Below are positions 1 to 5,728 of a stretch of DNA of 10,428 nt, piece by piece (position 1 is the first letter of the stretch; every line of letters begins with the position of its first letter). The notes under the pieces were generated by a model. The model saw nothing but the letters and a program-made list of their open reading frames with translations, made no database searches and was not told the origin of the DNA. Source of the DNA: Desulfurobacterium sp. (GTDB taxonomy: Bacteria > Aquificota > Aquificia > Desulfurobacteriales > Desulfurobacteriaceae); contig JALSLT010000078.1 in assembly GCA_026988135.1 (NCBI GenBank), positions 1-10,428 on the forward strand, given 5' to 3'. The position numbers and the translations under genes are program-made.

Positions 1-7
1 CTGAAAC

Positions 8-27
8 GGGAAACCTTCCCCATTTTT
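8..27 (+). terminator. Possible intrinsic terminator of an upstream gene
   Basis: A short perfect hairpin, GGGAA-ACC-TTCCC at 8-20, is followed by CA and five Ts (23-27). This fits a weak rho-independent terminator for a plus-strand gene lying off the left edge. The stem is only 5 bp and the T run is short, so it may be fortuitous. Confidence 0.35.
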
Positions 28-101
28 CCAGCCCCTAAAGATAGATTTTTTTCTTAAATTAACAACCCTGAAAGCACTTTAGCATTTTATTTTTTTATTT
101 A

Positions 102-130
102 TTGACAAAAAACTAAAATACATTTACACT
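102..130 (+). promoter_or_regulatory. Sigma70-type promoter for the 4Fe-4S membrane protein
   Basis: A perfect -35 hexamer TTGACA (102-107) is followed by a 17-nt spacer and TACACT (125-130), which matches the -10 consensus at four of six positions. The predicted transcription start near 137 leaves a leader of about 24 nt that holds the AGGAG ribosome-binding site (150-154) upstream of the ATG at 161. Confidence 0.6.
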
Positions 131-160
131 TAGAAAAAAACAGCTCTTCAGGAGAATGCG

Positions 161-1177
161 ATGAACACAAAAAAATTAAGACAGCTTATTCAATTCTCTT
201 TCTTGATACTTACATTCTACGGTATCTACAAATTTGCAATGTTTGTTTACTACGGAAAGCCTCGCCCCGATTTTATGGATGGATTCTGTCCCATTTCAGG
301 AGTTTACGACATAATAATGCAGATTCGAAGCGGAATCACAGACCCTTTTCACCCTGCAGCAATGGCAATAATGTTAGCTGCTATTTTCACCACACTTCTA
401 TTTGGAAAGGCTTTTTGTAGTTTTATCTGCCCTATCGGAACTTTCCAAGATATTCTAACCGCCATACGAAACAAACTTCCTTTGGCAAAATCTCTCGATA
501 AAATAGGAGAAAAAATCAAAAACCATACACTTTACTTCCTCCTCGATTATCCGTTACGAACAATAAAATTCCTGCTTCTTGGCTGGATTATCTACATAAT
601 TCTTCAGATTCCACCTCAAATGATGTCAATGATGAATCAAAATATAAACGCAGCAGCCGATATTGAACTTTTCAGGTTCTGGATAGAGCTTTTCAAAGGA
701 GGAAGACCTTTAATAGCATCCATAATTCTGGCTATAGTAGCATTGTCTTTCTTAATCCCAAGATTCTGGTGTAAGTACCTGTGCCCTCTTGGGGCGTTTT
801 ATGGAATATTTAACCTTTTCTCTTTAACTCATTTAAGGAGATGTCCAGCGAACTGCAATAGTTGCAACCTATGTTCAAAATGTATAATCGGCCTGAAACC
901 CCATAAAAGTATAGAGTTTAATAATACTGAGTGCACAATGTGCCTTGAATGTAAAGAATCATGTAACAGAAACGGAATAAAACTTCAAATACTCGGAAGG
1001 GAAATTCCTCCATTTGTTTATCCAATTCTTGCTGTAGGTACTTTTATGGGAATCATCTTCCTGTTTATGCAGGCTGGATTATGGCACTCAAGGCTTTCTA
1101 TACAAAACCAAGCTTATCTTGTACTAAAACAGGGATTTAACGTTGAATGGGCAAAAGAGATTTTGGGGCAAAGATAA
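161..1177 (+). CDS. NapH/polyferredoxin-type membrane 4Fe-4S protein
   Basis: A 338-residue integral membrane iron-sulfur protein of the NapH/NosR-C/YccM type, which passes electrons between the quinone pool and periplasmic or membrane redox partners. An N-terminal helix (about 10-31) and further hydrophobic segments (about 66-82, 133-150, 184-200, 284-304) surround two Cys-x3-Cys-Pro motifs (C86/C90-P91 and C204/C208-P209), typical of this family. A ferredoxin-like module follows with C228, C232, C235, C238 and C241, then the classic C258-x2-C261-x2-C264-x3-C268 set, enough for two 4Fe-4S clusters. The ATG at 161 is supported by AGGAG 6 nt upstream and by the promoter at 102-130. No nap, nos or other partner gene is adjacent: the next element is ssrA, 67 nt downstream. 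The partner and substrate therefore cannot be inferred; the family call is firm, the specific role is not. Confidence 0.85.
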   Translation: MNTKKLRQLIQFSFLILTFYGIYKFAMFVYYGKPRPDFMDGFCPISGVYDIIMQIRSGITDPFHPAAMAIMLAAIFTTLLFGKAFCSFICPIGTFQDILTAIRNKLPLAKSLDKIGEKIKNHTLYFLLDYPLRTIKFLLLGWIIYIILQIPPQMMSMMNQNINAAADIELFRFWIELFKGGRPLIASIILAIVALSFLIPRFWCKYLCPLGAFYGIFNLFSLTHLRRCPANCNSCNLCSKCIIGLKPHKSIEFNNTECTMCLECKESCNRNGIKLQILGREIPPFVYPILAVGTFMGIIFLFMQAGLWHSRLSIQNQAYLVLKQGFNVEWAKEILGQR

Positions 1178-1244
1178 GCTCACAATTTGCTAAAACTTTA
1201 TTGTAGCATAGATTATAAATTTGATAAACATCCTCATAAACTAT

Positions 1245-1596
1245 GGGGGTGACTGGTTTCGACGGGGATGCAACGGTACGGATAGCGGCACGCCGAGGCA
1301 CCTACCTCGTAAAAAAGGTACAGTATATAATTGCCGACGAAAATTTAGCTCTCGCTGCCTAATAACGCGGCGACGCCCCCTGTAGCTCATCTCTCCGGCT
1401 ACAGGTAAGGCGACAGAGAGGAGAGATAGGTTACCACCCTTTCCCCGGGGGTGATAACCGAAACTCTACGGGGATAGCTTCGGAGCGCCTGCCTGTGGGC
1501 TAACTCCGAAGCGAAAAGCCAAAACACAGGCTAAGCGTGTAGATGCTGTCCGGACCGCATCTCCGGACGCGGGTTCGAATCCCGCCACCTCCACCA
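1245..1596 (+). ncRNA. ssrA: tmRNA (transfer-messenger RNA), one-piece
   Basis: A complete 352-nt one-piece tmRNA that rescues stalled ribosomes and tags the nascent chain for proteolysis. The 5' end GGGGGTG (1245-1251) pairs fully with CACCTCC (1586-1592), followed by discriminator A and encoded CCA (1594-1596). The diagnostic GGTTTCGACGGGG follows the 5' end, and a T-loop GGTTCGAATCCC lies near the 3' end. The tag reading frame gives A-D-E-N-L-A-L-A-A from 1333 to 1359, then tandem TAA TAA (1360-1365). The codons before it are TAT ATA ATT, so the resume codon may be ATA or ATT rather than GCC. Pseudoknots are visible. CCTGTAGC (1379-1386) pairs with GCTACAGG (1398-1405), and its loop CTCTCC (1391-1396) pairs with GGAGAG (1420-1425). 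Farther on, GCTTCGGAG pairs with CTCCGAAGC. The promoter is unclear; TATAAA at 1214-1219 is one candidate. Confidence 0.97.
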
Positions 1597-1620
1597 TTTG
1601 AAAAAAGACAAACAGTCTCT

Positions 1621-1656
1621 CCCGCAAATTTCTCCGAGACGGCGGGTTTTCTATTT
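1621..1656 (+). terminator. Possible ssrA terminator
   Basis: CCCGC (1621-1625) and GCGGG (1642-1646) form a stem with a 16-nt loop, followed by TTTTCTATTT. It begins 24 nt after the tmRNA CCA end, where a terminator is expected. A competing pairing, GTCTC (1615-1619) with GAGAC (1636-1640), overlaps it. The long loop lowers confidence. Confidence 0.45.
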
Positions 1657-2006
1657 CCCATTGTTTTCAAAGGGTTTGCGCCAGTTTCACATCTTCCCAA
1701 ACCCGTTCTCCAGCCGCCTGATTCTCCCTCTTTTCTTAGCCTTAATTCTCTGTTTGCCCACAGATTCTCTGGCATCAAAGGGCGAAGTCCAAAGCTCGTC
1801 CGGTTGGGCAATCCCTTTTATATCAATGGATTGAGCCAGCCAGCCGTTTCCGCAAGTTTGGAAACACGCCTGTGGTGTGAAAAATCACCCGAATTCTTGA
1901 ATCAAAAGTCCGTCGCAGGATTTGGGAAGTGGGATTAATGCGAATTCCCCGGCGATAAGTCTCAATAATCTTCGGCGCTCTCGGACAGGATACGGTATAT
2001 GGTTTT
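1657..2006. other. Unassigned non-coding stretch, apparently more GC-rich than flanks
   Basis: No gene can be supported in these 350 bases. Open frames run through it, including one continuing out of the tmRNA to 1938, but they lack ribosome-binding sites and carry the translated tmRNA 3' end, so they look accidental. By eye the base composition is richer in G and C than the neighbouring genes, and no tRNA, repeat array or transposase fragment is evident. It lies between ssrA and the cassette-like segment, so it may belong to the same acquired block. Confidence 0.5.
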
Positions 2007-2137
2007 GATAACGCTACGGCTCAGAGGCGACAAACATGCGGGGCAAGAAGCCTGAATATACCACCAACCGTTTTGCGGGACAATGCGCTTAAAAATACCG
2101 CCGAGCTGTTTGCCGTCCCATGCAGCGGATTGTTAGC
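2007..2137 (-). repeat. attC-like site (long form) ending the small-membrane-protein cassette
   Basis: Read on the minus strand, this element opens with GCTAACAATCCGCTG (from 2137), like the R''/L'' end of integron attC sites, and closes with GAGCCGTAGCGTTATC (to 2007), like an L'/R' end with G^TT at 2012-2010. The two ends are imperfectly complementary. TAAC pairs at the tip, an unpaired central spacer follows, then CGCT-CA versus CGGCTCA with an extra base, as in folded attC. Inside, CATGGGACGGCAA pairs imperfectly with TTGTTTGT/CATGCGGGGCAA-type sequence toward the other side. At 131 nt it is in the length range of the Vibrio VCR. The right end, next to the gene, is convincing; the exact left end is less certain. 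Confidence 0.65.
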
Positions 2138-2311
2138 CGATATTTTCTTCTTGTGTCAGCCCTATTCCTCGAAAATCTACAATTGCTAAAAATATAAAAG
2201 TTATGGAAAAAGATGCTATTGTGATGCATGTATGAATATAGCCATAAACATATGTTCTTTTTGCTTCCAATATTCTCTCAAAGATCTATTTTCATGCTCG
2301 TAATTGAAACT
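2133..2311 (-). pseudogene. Frame-broken membrane-protein ORF remnant in the cassette
   Basis: Downstream of the two-helix gene, protein-like sequence continues on the minus strand but changes frame. One frame (2311 to about 2260) reads SFNYEHENRSLREYWKQKE. The frame one base back then reads from about 2262 through a hydrophobic helix, ITIASFSITFIFLAIV, to GIGLTQEENIG and a TAA at 2135-2133. That stop overlaps the first bases of the attC-like site, the usual end point of a cassette gene. The frames would join by a one-base deletion near the A5 run around 2258. Taken alone, the second part could be a 45-residue ORF from TTG at 2270. No start with a ribosome-binding site is evident for the joined form. 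It may be a decayed gene, a sequencing indel, or a chance reading. Confidence 0.3.
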
Positions 2312-2313
2312 CC

Positions 2314-2544
2314 CTATTGATTTATACGAAAGAAATGTAGAGATACAGCTGTTAAGAAAAAGAAGGCAGATATCCAAAGCACCCAGAAGAGAATCGGATT
2401 ATCATCCCGTTCAAGGCGTTTATAAATCCATCCAAGCCGGATATACAGGAAGCCAGTCTTTACACACCAAAAAAGGTATATATAAGCAACAATACAGAAG
2501 GTATATGCGAAGATTTTGGGAATTAAGATTTTTATATTGGACAT
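2314..2544 (-). CDS. Small two-helix membrane protein, cassette-borne, function unknown
   Basis: A 76-residue protein with two predicted membrane helices (about 7-27 and 51-70) joined by a charged loop. The loop and second helix, GWIYKRLERDDNPILFW, resemble many small uncharacterised bacterial membrane proteins with a Gly-rich/Arg turn and an Asp-Asn-Pro-x-x-Phe-Trp entry to the second helix; I know no function. The ATG at 2544 lies 32 nt from the attC-like site at 2577-2646, typical spacing for a gene in an integron cassette, with a modest AAAGGGA 7 nt upstream of the start. It reads in the same direction as the DUF1232 gene, toward its own attC-like site at 2007-2137. The competing plus-strand frame over 2304-2621 is basic and low-complexity and runs into the attC-like site, so I prefer this strand. 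Confidence 0.6.
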   Translation of the reverse strand: MSNIKILIPKIFAYTFCIVAYIYLFWCVKTGFLYIRLGWIYKRLERDDNPILFWVLWISAFFFLTAVSLHFFRINQ

Positions 2545-2576
2545 GGCAATCCCTTTCTATATTGAGAATCAAAAAA

Positions 2577-2646
2577 GCTAACGACCAAGCTCACCTGCCG
2601 CTATGGAGCGCAACGGAATAGCGGTCAGATAGAGCGATTTGTTAGC
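2577..2646 (-). repeat. attC-like site (70 nt) of the DUF1232 cassette
   Basis: On the minus strand this element starts GCTAACAAATCGCTC (2646 down) and ends GGTGAGCTTGGTCGTTAGC (to 2577). That is the integron attC pattern: R'' with TAACAA, L'', L', and R' with the G^TT recombination point at 2582-2580. The ends pair as GCTAAC/GTTAGC, then an unpaired spacer, then GCTC/GAGC. The central stem is closed by CCGCTAT/ATAGCGG (2618-2624 with 2598-2604 in plus coordinates) with one extra unpaired base. It begins 3 nt after the DUF1232 stop codon, exactly where a cassette attC sits. Confidence 0.8.
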
Positions 2647-2649
2647 AGT

Positions 2650-3042
2650 TTATGAGTTTTTAATTTTCCAGTCTTTGTACTTGTGCAAATCTGTTTCAAC
2701 CATTGCCAAACAAGTTGCTACAACTAAAGCATCATCGACATAGCCTATAACTGGTATGAAATCAGGAATTAAGTCCATTGGGTTTAGGACATATAATAAG
2801 GCAGCAATGATGGCTGCGATAGACCACCATGGAATTTTTCTATAATCGCCGTTAACATAATCTTTGATAATTGCAAACATAAGTTTAATGTCTTCGATAA
2901 ATCGACCAAGTGGACCGTTACCTTTGAATTTGTCTTCTATCTCTTTTTGCTTGTCAAGCACCTTTTGCAGGTCATCTTCCGTGACATTTTTTGCACCGTT
3001 CTTCAATGCATCTTCTGCTTGCTGTTTTGATACTTTTGCCAT
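2650..3042 (-). CDS. DUF1232 (YkvA family) membrane protein, cassette-borne
   Basis: A 130-residue protein ending in a clear DUF1232/YkvA domain. The signature YVLNPMDLIPDFIP (about 84-97) followed by VIGYVDDALVV (98-108) is unmistakable. Before it come a charged, helical N-terminal region (1-50) and a hydrophobic stretch (about 71-86). The biochemical function of the family is unknown. The ATG at 3042 is chosen because AGGAG (3054-3050) lies 7 nt upstream. A longer frame to 3087 would read through the cassette boundary at 3067-3072 and lacks a good ribosome-binding site. The TAA at 2652-2650 is 3 nt before the 70-nt attC-like site, so gene plus site form a compact cassette of about 490 bp. 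Confidence 0.85.
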   Translation of the reverse strand: MAKVSKQQAEDALKNGAKNVTEDDLQKVLDKQKEIEDKFKGNGPLGRFIEDIKLMFAIIKDYVNGDYRKIPWWSIAAIIAALLYVLNPMDLIPDFIPVIGYVDDALVVATCLAMVETDLHKYKDWKIKNS

Positions 3043-3066
3043 TTGTGTTCTCCTTTTCATTGGACT

Positions 3067-3072
3067 GCTAAC
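3067..3072 (-). other. Cassette array boundary (GTTAGC core site)
   Basis: The minus strand reads ATTGTTAGCAG here, the same GTTAGC core as the 2577-2582 end of the neighbouring attC-like site. It lies 25 nt before the DUF1232 start. A full attC does not fit upstream, because no GCTAAC partner occurs on the minus strand between here and the racemase gene. It could be the end of an attI-like or secondary insertion site. Confidence 0.45.
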
Positions 3073-3100
3073 AATGATTCTACCCAATCTCCATCACTCC

Positions 3101-3117
3101 GGCAAGCGGTTCTTGCC
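3101..3117. other. Perfect hairpin between racemase gene and cassette
   Basis: GGCAAG-CGGTT-CTTGCC is a perfect 6-bp stem with a 5-nt loop, in the 160-nt gap between the DUF1232 start and the racemase stop. No T run follows on the minus strand, so it is a poor terminator for the operon at 3203-6054; on the plus strand it is followed only by AATTATTTG. Its role is unclear; it could be part of the insertion site. Confidence 0.4.
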
Positions 3118-3202
3118 AATTATTTGATATCTTAGTCTGCAAATACGGCTTTATCAAATAAATACAAGGAAAAATCGTATAAATTAAGCCATGAAGAATT
3201 CA

Positions 3203-3895
3203 CTAAGAAAGCGCTAACTCAACCGCTTTTTCAGCGTGAACGACCGTAGTATCGAATAATTTTACTTCGGTATCACTTTGGCTTACTAACATTCCGATTT
3301 CGGTACAACCAAGAATTACTGCCTCAGCCCCTTGCTTGGCAAGCATATCAATAATGCGCAAATATTTAATTTTTGAAGCGGTTTCTATCTTCCCTAAACA
3401 AAGCTCTTGATAAATTACTCCGTGAACAGTTTGTCTGTCCCTTTCATTTGGAACAATCACATTTAGTCCATGATTTTTGCTTAACCGAACCTTATAGAAA
3501 TCTTGCTCCATGGTAAAAGCCGTACCTAATAAACCGACTGTTTTAATACCTTCACGTATAAGTGCTTCCGCTGTAGCATCCGCTATATGAAGCAAAGGTA
3601 TTTTTATCGATTTTTCAATTTCCGAAGCAATCTTGTGCATCGTATTTGTGCAAATGAGAAGGAAATCAGCTCCGGCAGATTCAATGCTTTGAGCCTCTCG
3701 AGAAAGAATTACTGCCATTTCTTCCCAATCGCCTTTATGCTGCAACTGTTCTATAGGTGCGAAATCAATACTGTTAAGGATTATCTTTGCGGAATGTAAT
3801 CCTCCCAGAACCTTACTAACATTTTGGTTTATAAGCCTATAATACTCCAAACTACTTTCCCAGCTCATACCGCCCAAAAGTCCTATTGTTTTCAC
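3203..3895 (-). CDS. Aspartate/glutamate racemase family protein
   Basis: A 230-residue cytosolic member of the PLP-independent Asp/Glu racemase family (aspartate racemase / YgeA / RacX group), which interconverts amino-acid enantiomers using two cysteines. Both catalytic cysteines are present: C82 in ICTNTMHK and C197 in LGCTEIG. The N-terminal GLLGGMSWESS (5-15) is the hallmark of the aspartate-racemase branch. Length is normal for the family and no key residue is missing. It starts with GTG at 3895, inside the last bases of the preceding gene (GTGA, 4-nt overlap), so translation is probably coupled. Last gene of the four-gene minus-strand operon. Family members vary in substrate (Asp, Glu, broad amino acids), so substrate is left open. 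Confidence 0.88.
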   Translation of the reverse strand: MKTIGLLGGMSWESSLEYYRLINQNVSKVLGGLHSAKIILNSIDFAPIEQLQHKGDWEEMAVILSREAQSIESAGADFLLICTNTMHKIASEIEKSIKIPLLHIADATAEALIREGIKTVGLLGTAFTMEQDFYKVRLSKNHGLNVIVPNERDRQTVHGVIYQELCLGKIETASKIKYLRIIDMLAKQGAEAVILGCTEIGMLVSQSDTEVKLFDTTVVHAEKAVELALS

Positions 3896-4482
3896 CGCTT
3901 TTTCCTCAATTCATTCATCATCTTTATCGTTTCCATATCCTTCTCGGTTCCCCTATTTTCAAGATAATTCAATATTTTCTTAAATCTTTCTTCCGGTAGA
4001 TTCTGCCCGAATTTCAGCTTAAGGCTTAAATTTTTTGGAATTAGGGTAAAAACAGTTGTTAACTCAACCATTTCACGATGTTTTTCAAAAGGATCATATT
4101 TTCCTTCCGGCTGATACTTATCCATAAACCCTTCCAGGATACTTATCTTCTCATAAACATCTTTAACGAAGGTAATCTTTCCGTCTATGATAACAGAAGC
4201 AAAAAATTGAGTGGCTTTACACGCTATCTTGTCATCGGAACTAAAATAGGAAGGGATTAAAGAAAACTCTTTTACAACGGAAAGAGACACAACGCTGTTT
4301 TTTTTGAGAAAAGTTATTTTCTTTCCGGATTCTCCTGTGTGAAAACAGATAAGGTTCCCAATTCTGACAAAATTTATAGGAACACTATACGGAATATTTT
4401 TTGTACACATCGCCAACGTTCCATAATCAACATTATCAAGAACATAAATTGCAAAATCTTTATTTTTTAATTCAAATATCAA
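3892..4482 (-). CDS. Pyridoxamine 5'-phosphate oxidase-like flavin-binding protein (NimA-like)
   Basis: A 196-residue protein of the split-barrel FMN-binding fold. The pattern is that of NimA/PPOX-like proteins: an N-terminal strand with TLAMCTKNIPYSVPINFV, then ICFHTGESGKKITFLKKN (about 49-66, the conserved FH-x-G-x-x-G-x-K block), then VVSLSVV and a later FFASVIIDGKI strand. Such proteins bind flavin or related cofactors and reduce or oxidise small molecules; nitroimidazole reduction is one known activity, the native substrate usually unknown. The TTG at 4482 is preferred because AAGGAG (4495-4490) lies 7 nt upstream. It overlaps the methyltransferase gene by 11 nt and the racemase by 4 nt. 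The basic C-terminal tail (about 165-196) extends beyond the core fold. Confidence 0.78.
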   Translation of the reverse strand: MIFELKNKDFAIYVLDNVDYGTLAMCTKNIPYSVPINFVRIGNLICFHTGESGKKITFLKKNSVVSLSVVKEFSLIPSYFSSDDKIACKATQFFASVIIDGKITFVKDVYEKISILEGFMDKYQPEGKYDPFEKHREMVELTTVFTLIPKNLSLKLKFGQNLPEERFKKILNYLENRGTEKDMETIKMMNELRKKR

Positions 4483-5728
4483 CTTCCATCTCCTTTAGGT
4501 TTTCAAAATTATCAAACATAAAATCAATGGAAAAGAGCACCCCTTTTACCGTCAATTCTTCACAAAGATGCGGCGGATTATCAGGTTTAAAACCTTGCGG
4601 ACGAAGTGTAGAGCAAAGAAGACTGCCGAATTCCTTTTCAAACTTTTCCGCAAACTTATAGCATAAAGCTATAATCTCTCTGTCAGTTAACCGTTTTTCA
4701 TTACCGAAAATCCCAAGAAACATCAATGTTCCTTCTACCAGGCCACACTGTGCCCCAAACTCACCGGCACCATGCATTCCTACGGCAGAAGCTATTAATT
4801 GACTATCCAAATCGATATGAAAAATCTCCGATAGTATTTTTAAAACGGTCGTAGCACAGTTAATATCGTCTTTCCAGTAATACTTTCTTACCCTATCTTT
4901 AACAAAACTTTCCGTATCCATATATTTCTCCGGCTTTTCTGCCATAACCTCCAGTCTTTGCATAACAACTTCTATTCTTTCATCCTTTTTCGGAGGGAAT
5001 TTTTCAGTATAGCGTTCTGCAATCATTGAAATGAAAAGCTCTCTCTTTTCATCGGGAACACGATTTATATAAGGAAACCAGGTTGTTTCTATCCATCCTT
5101 TAAACTCATCAATATTTTTATGAATCATAAGTTTAGGTTTTAGTTCAATCGTGTGAATAGTAAATCCCGCTTCTTTTAACCATGGTTCATATTCACAAGG
5201 AGAATAAAAACCGTAGGGGAAAGTAAAATCGGAAAAAAAGTTTTTCCAATTATCACTTTCTATTAAACCGTTTAAAACTGCAAATACATCTTTAGCATTA
5301 CCTTTTCCACCCATCTGAACAACAAGCTTACCGCCGGGCTTTAGCGCTTTAAATATCTTTTTCAACAAAGTTCCATGGTCAATAATCCAGTGAAGAGCCG
5401 CATTTGAAAAAATCAGATCAAACTCCCCGGAAAACACTTTATCTACATCCATTGCATCAAGGTGCATAAATTTCAGGTTTGCATATATGTTTTCCGGAAA
5501 TGATTTAGATGCAAAATCTATCATCTTTTTGGAACTATCAATACCTATAACAGAAGCACCAGGGAAAGTTTCCGCCAGTTTTGCAGTTACTTTTCCATCT
5601 CCACAACCAATGTCAAGTAGCTTTTCCTTGTTACTTATGGCCAGACCGGCTATCAACTCTATAGCCCACTTATACTGATTTTGGGAATGTTTTTTATATT
5701 TTCCCGGATCCCATTTAGGACTACTCAA
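4472..5728 (-). CDS. SAM methyltransferase fused to a C_GCAxxG_C_C domain
   Basis: A 418-residue two-domain protein. Residues about 1-260 are a class I methyltransferase resembling the trans-aconitate methyltransferase/BioC group: LLDIGCGDG (37-45) is the SAM-binding motif I, followed by VIGIDSS, FDLIFSNAALHWI and LKPGGKLVVQ. Residues about 285-405 match the C_GCAxxG_C_C family of putative redox/metal proteins. The conserved cysteines are present at C291, C328 (GAQCGLVEG), C372 and C389, with an extra C356. The family has no established function. A methyltransferase next to a C_GCAxxG_C_C protein is known in Desulfovibrio (DVU_1556/DVU_1555 families); here they appear in one chain. It starts with TTG at 5728, overlapping the DUF4282 stop (TTGA), with a GGGGG-containing ribosome-binding site upstream. 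The substrate is unknown. Confidence 0.85.
   Translation of the reverse strand: MSSPKWDPGKYKKHSQNQYKWAIELIAGLAISNKEKLLDIGCGDGKVTAKLAETFPGASVIGIDSSKKMIDFASKSFPENIYANLKFMHLDAMDVDKVFSGEFDLIFSNAALHWIIDHGTLLKKIFKALKPGGKLVVQMGGKGNAKDVFAVLNGLIESDNWKNFFSDFTFPYGFYSPCEYEPWLKEAGFTIHTIELKPKLMIHKNIDEFKGWIETTWFPYINRVPDEKRELFISMIAERYTEKFPPKKDERIEVVMQRLEVMAEKPEKYMDTESFVKDRVRKYYWKDDINCATTVLKILSEIFHIDLDSQLIASAVGMHGAGEFGAQCGLVEGTLMFLGIFGNEKRLTDREIIALCYKFAEKFEKEFGSLLCSTLRPQGFKPDNPPHLCEELTVKGVLFSIDFMFDNFENLKEMEVDI

Noticed and set aside
1500..1938. Open frames on both strands overlapping the tmRNA 3' half and its downstream region
   Set aside because: They translate structured tmRNA sequence (for example RIPPPPPF from the T-arm and CCA end) and have no ribosome-binding site. 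ssrA explains the first part; the rest is unsupported.
2253..2264. Programmed -1 frameshift at the A5 run in the cassette remnant
   Set aside because: The codons CAA AAA GAA do not match a canonical X-XXY-YYZ slippery heptamer and no downstream stimulatory structure is evident; a simple indel is more likely.
2286..2313. In-frame stops after the 76-residue ORF as possible readthrough or selenocysteine (TGA)
   Set aside because: The frame after the TAG and TGA gives unnatural protein sequence; the protein-like continuation is in other frames, and no SECIS-like structure was seen.
2304..2621. Plus-strand 105-residue ORF in the cassette
   Set aside because: Basic, low-complexity sequence that runs through the attC-like palindrome; the minus strand gives a coherent two-helix membrane protein in the normal cassette orientation.
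3101..3117. Hairpin as a terminator of the four-gene operon
   Set aside because: On the minus strand it is followed by GGAGTGATGG, with no T run.
3211..3217. GCTAAC inside the racemase C-terminus as another cassette boundary
   Set aside because: It encodes the natural end of the protein (VELALS) and has no palindromic partner; a six-base match is expected by chance.
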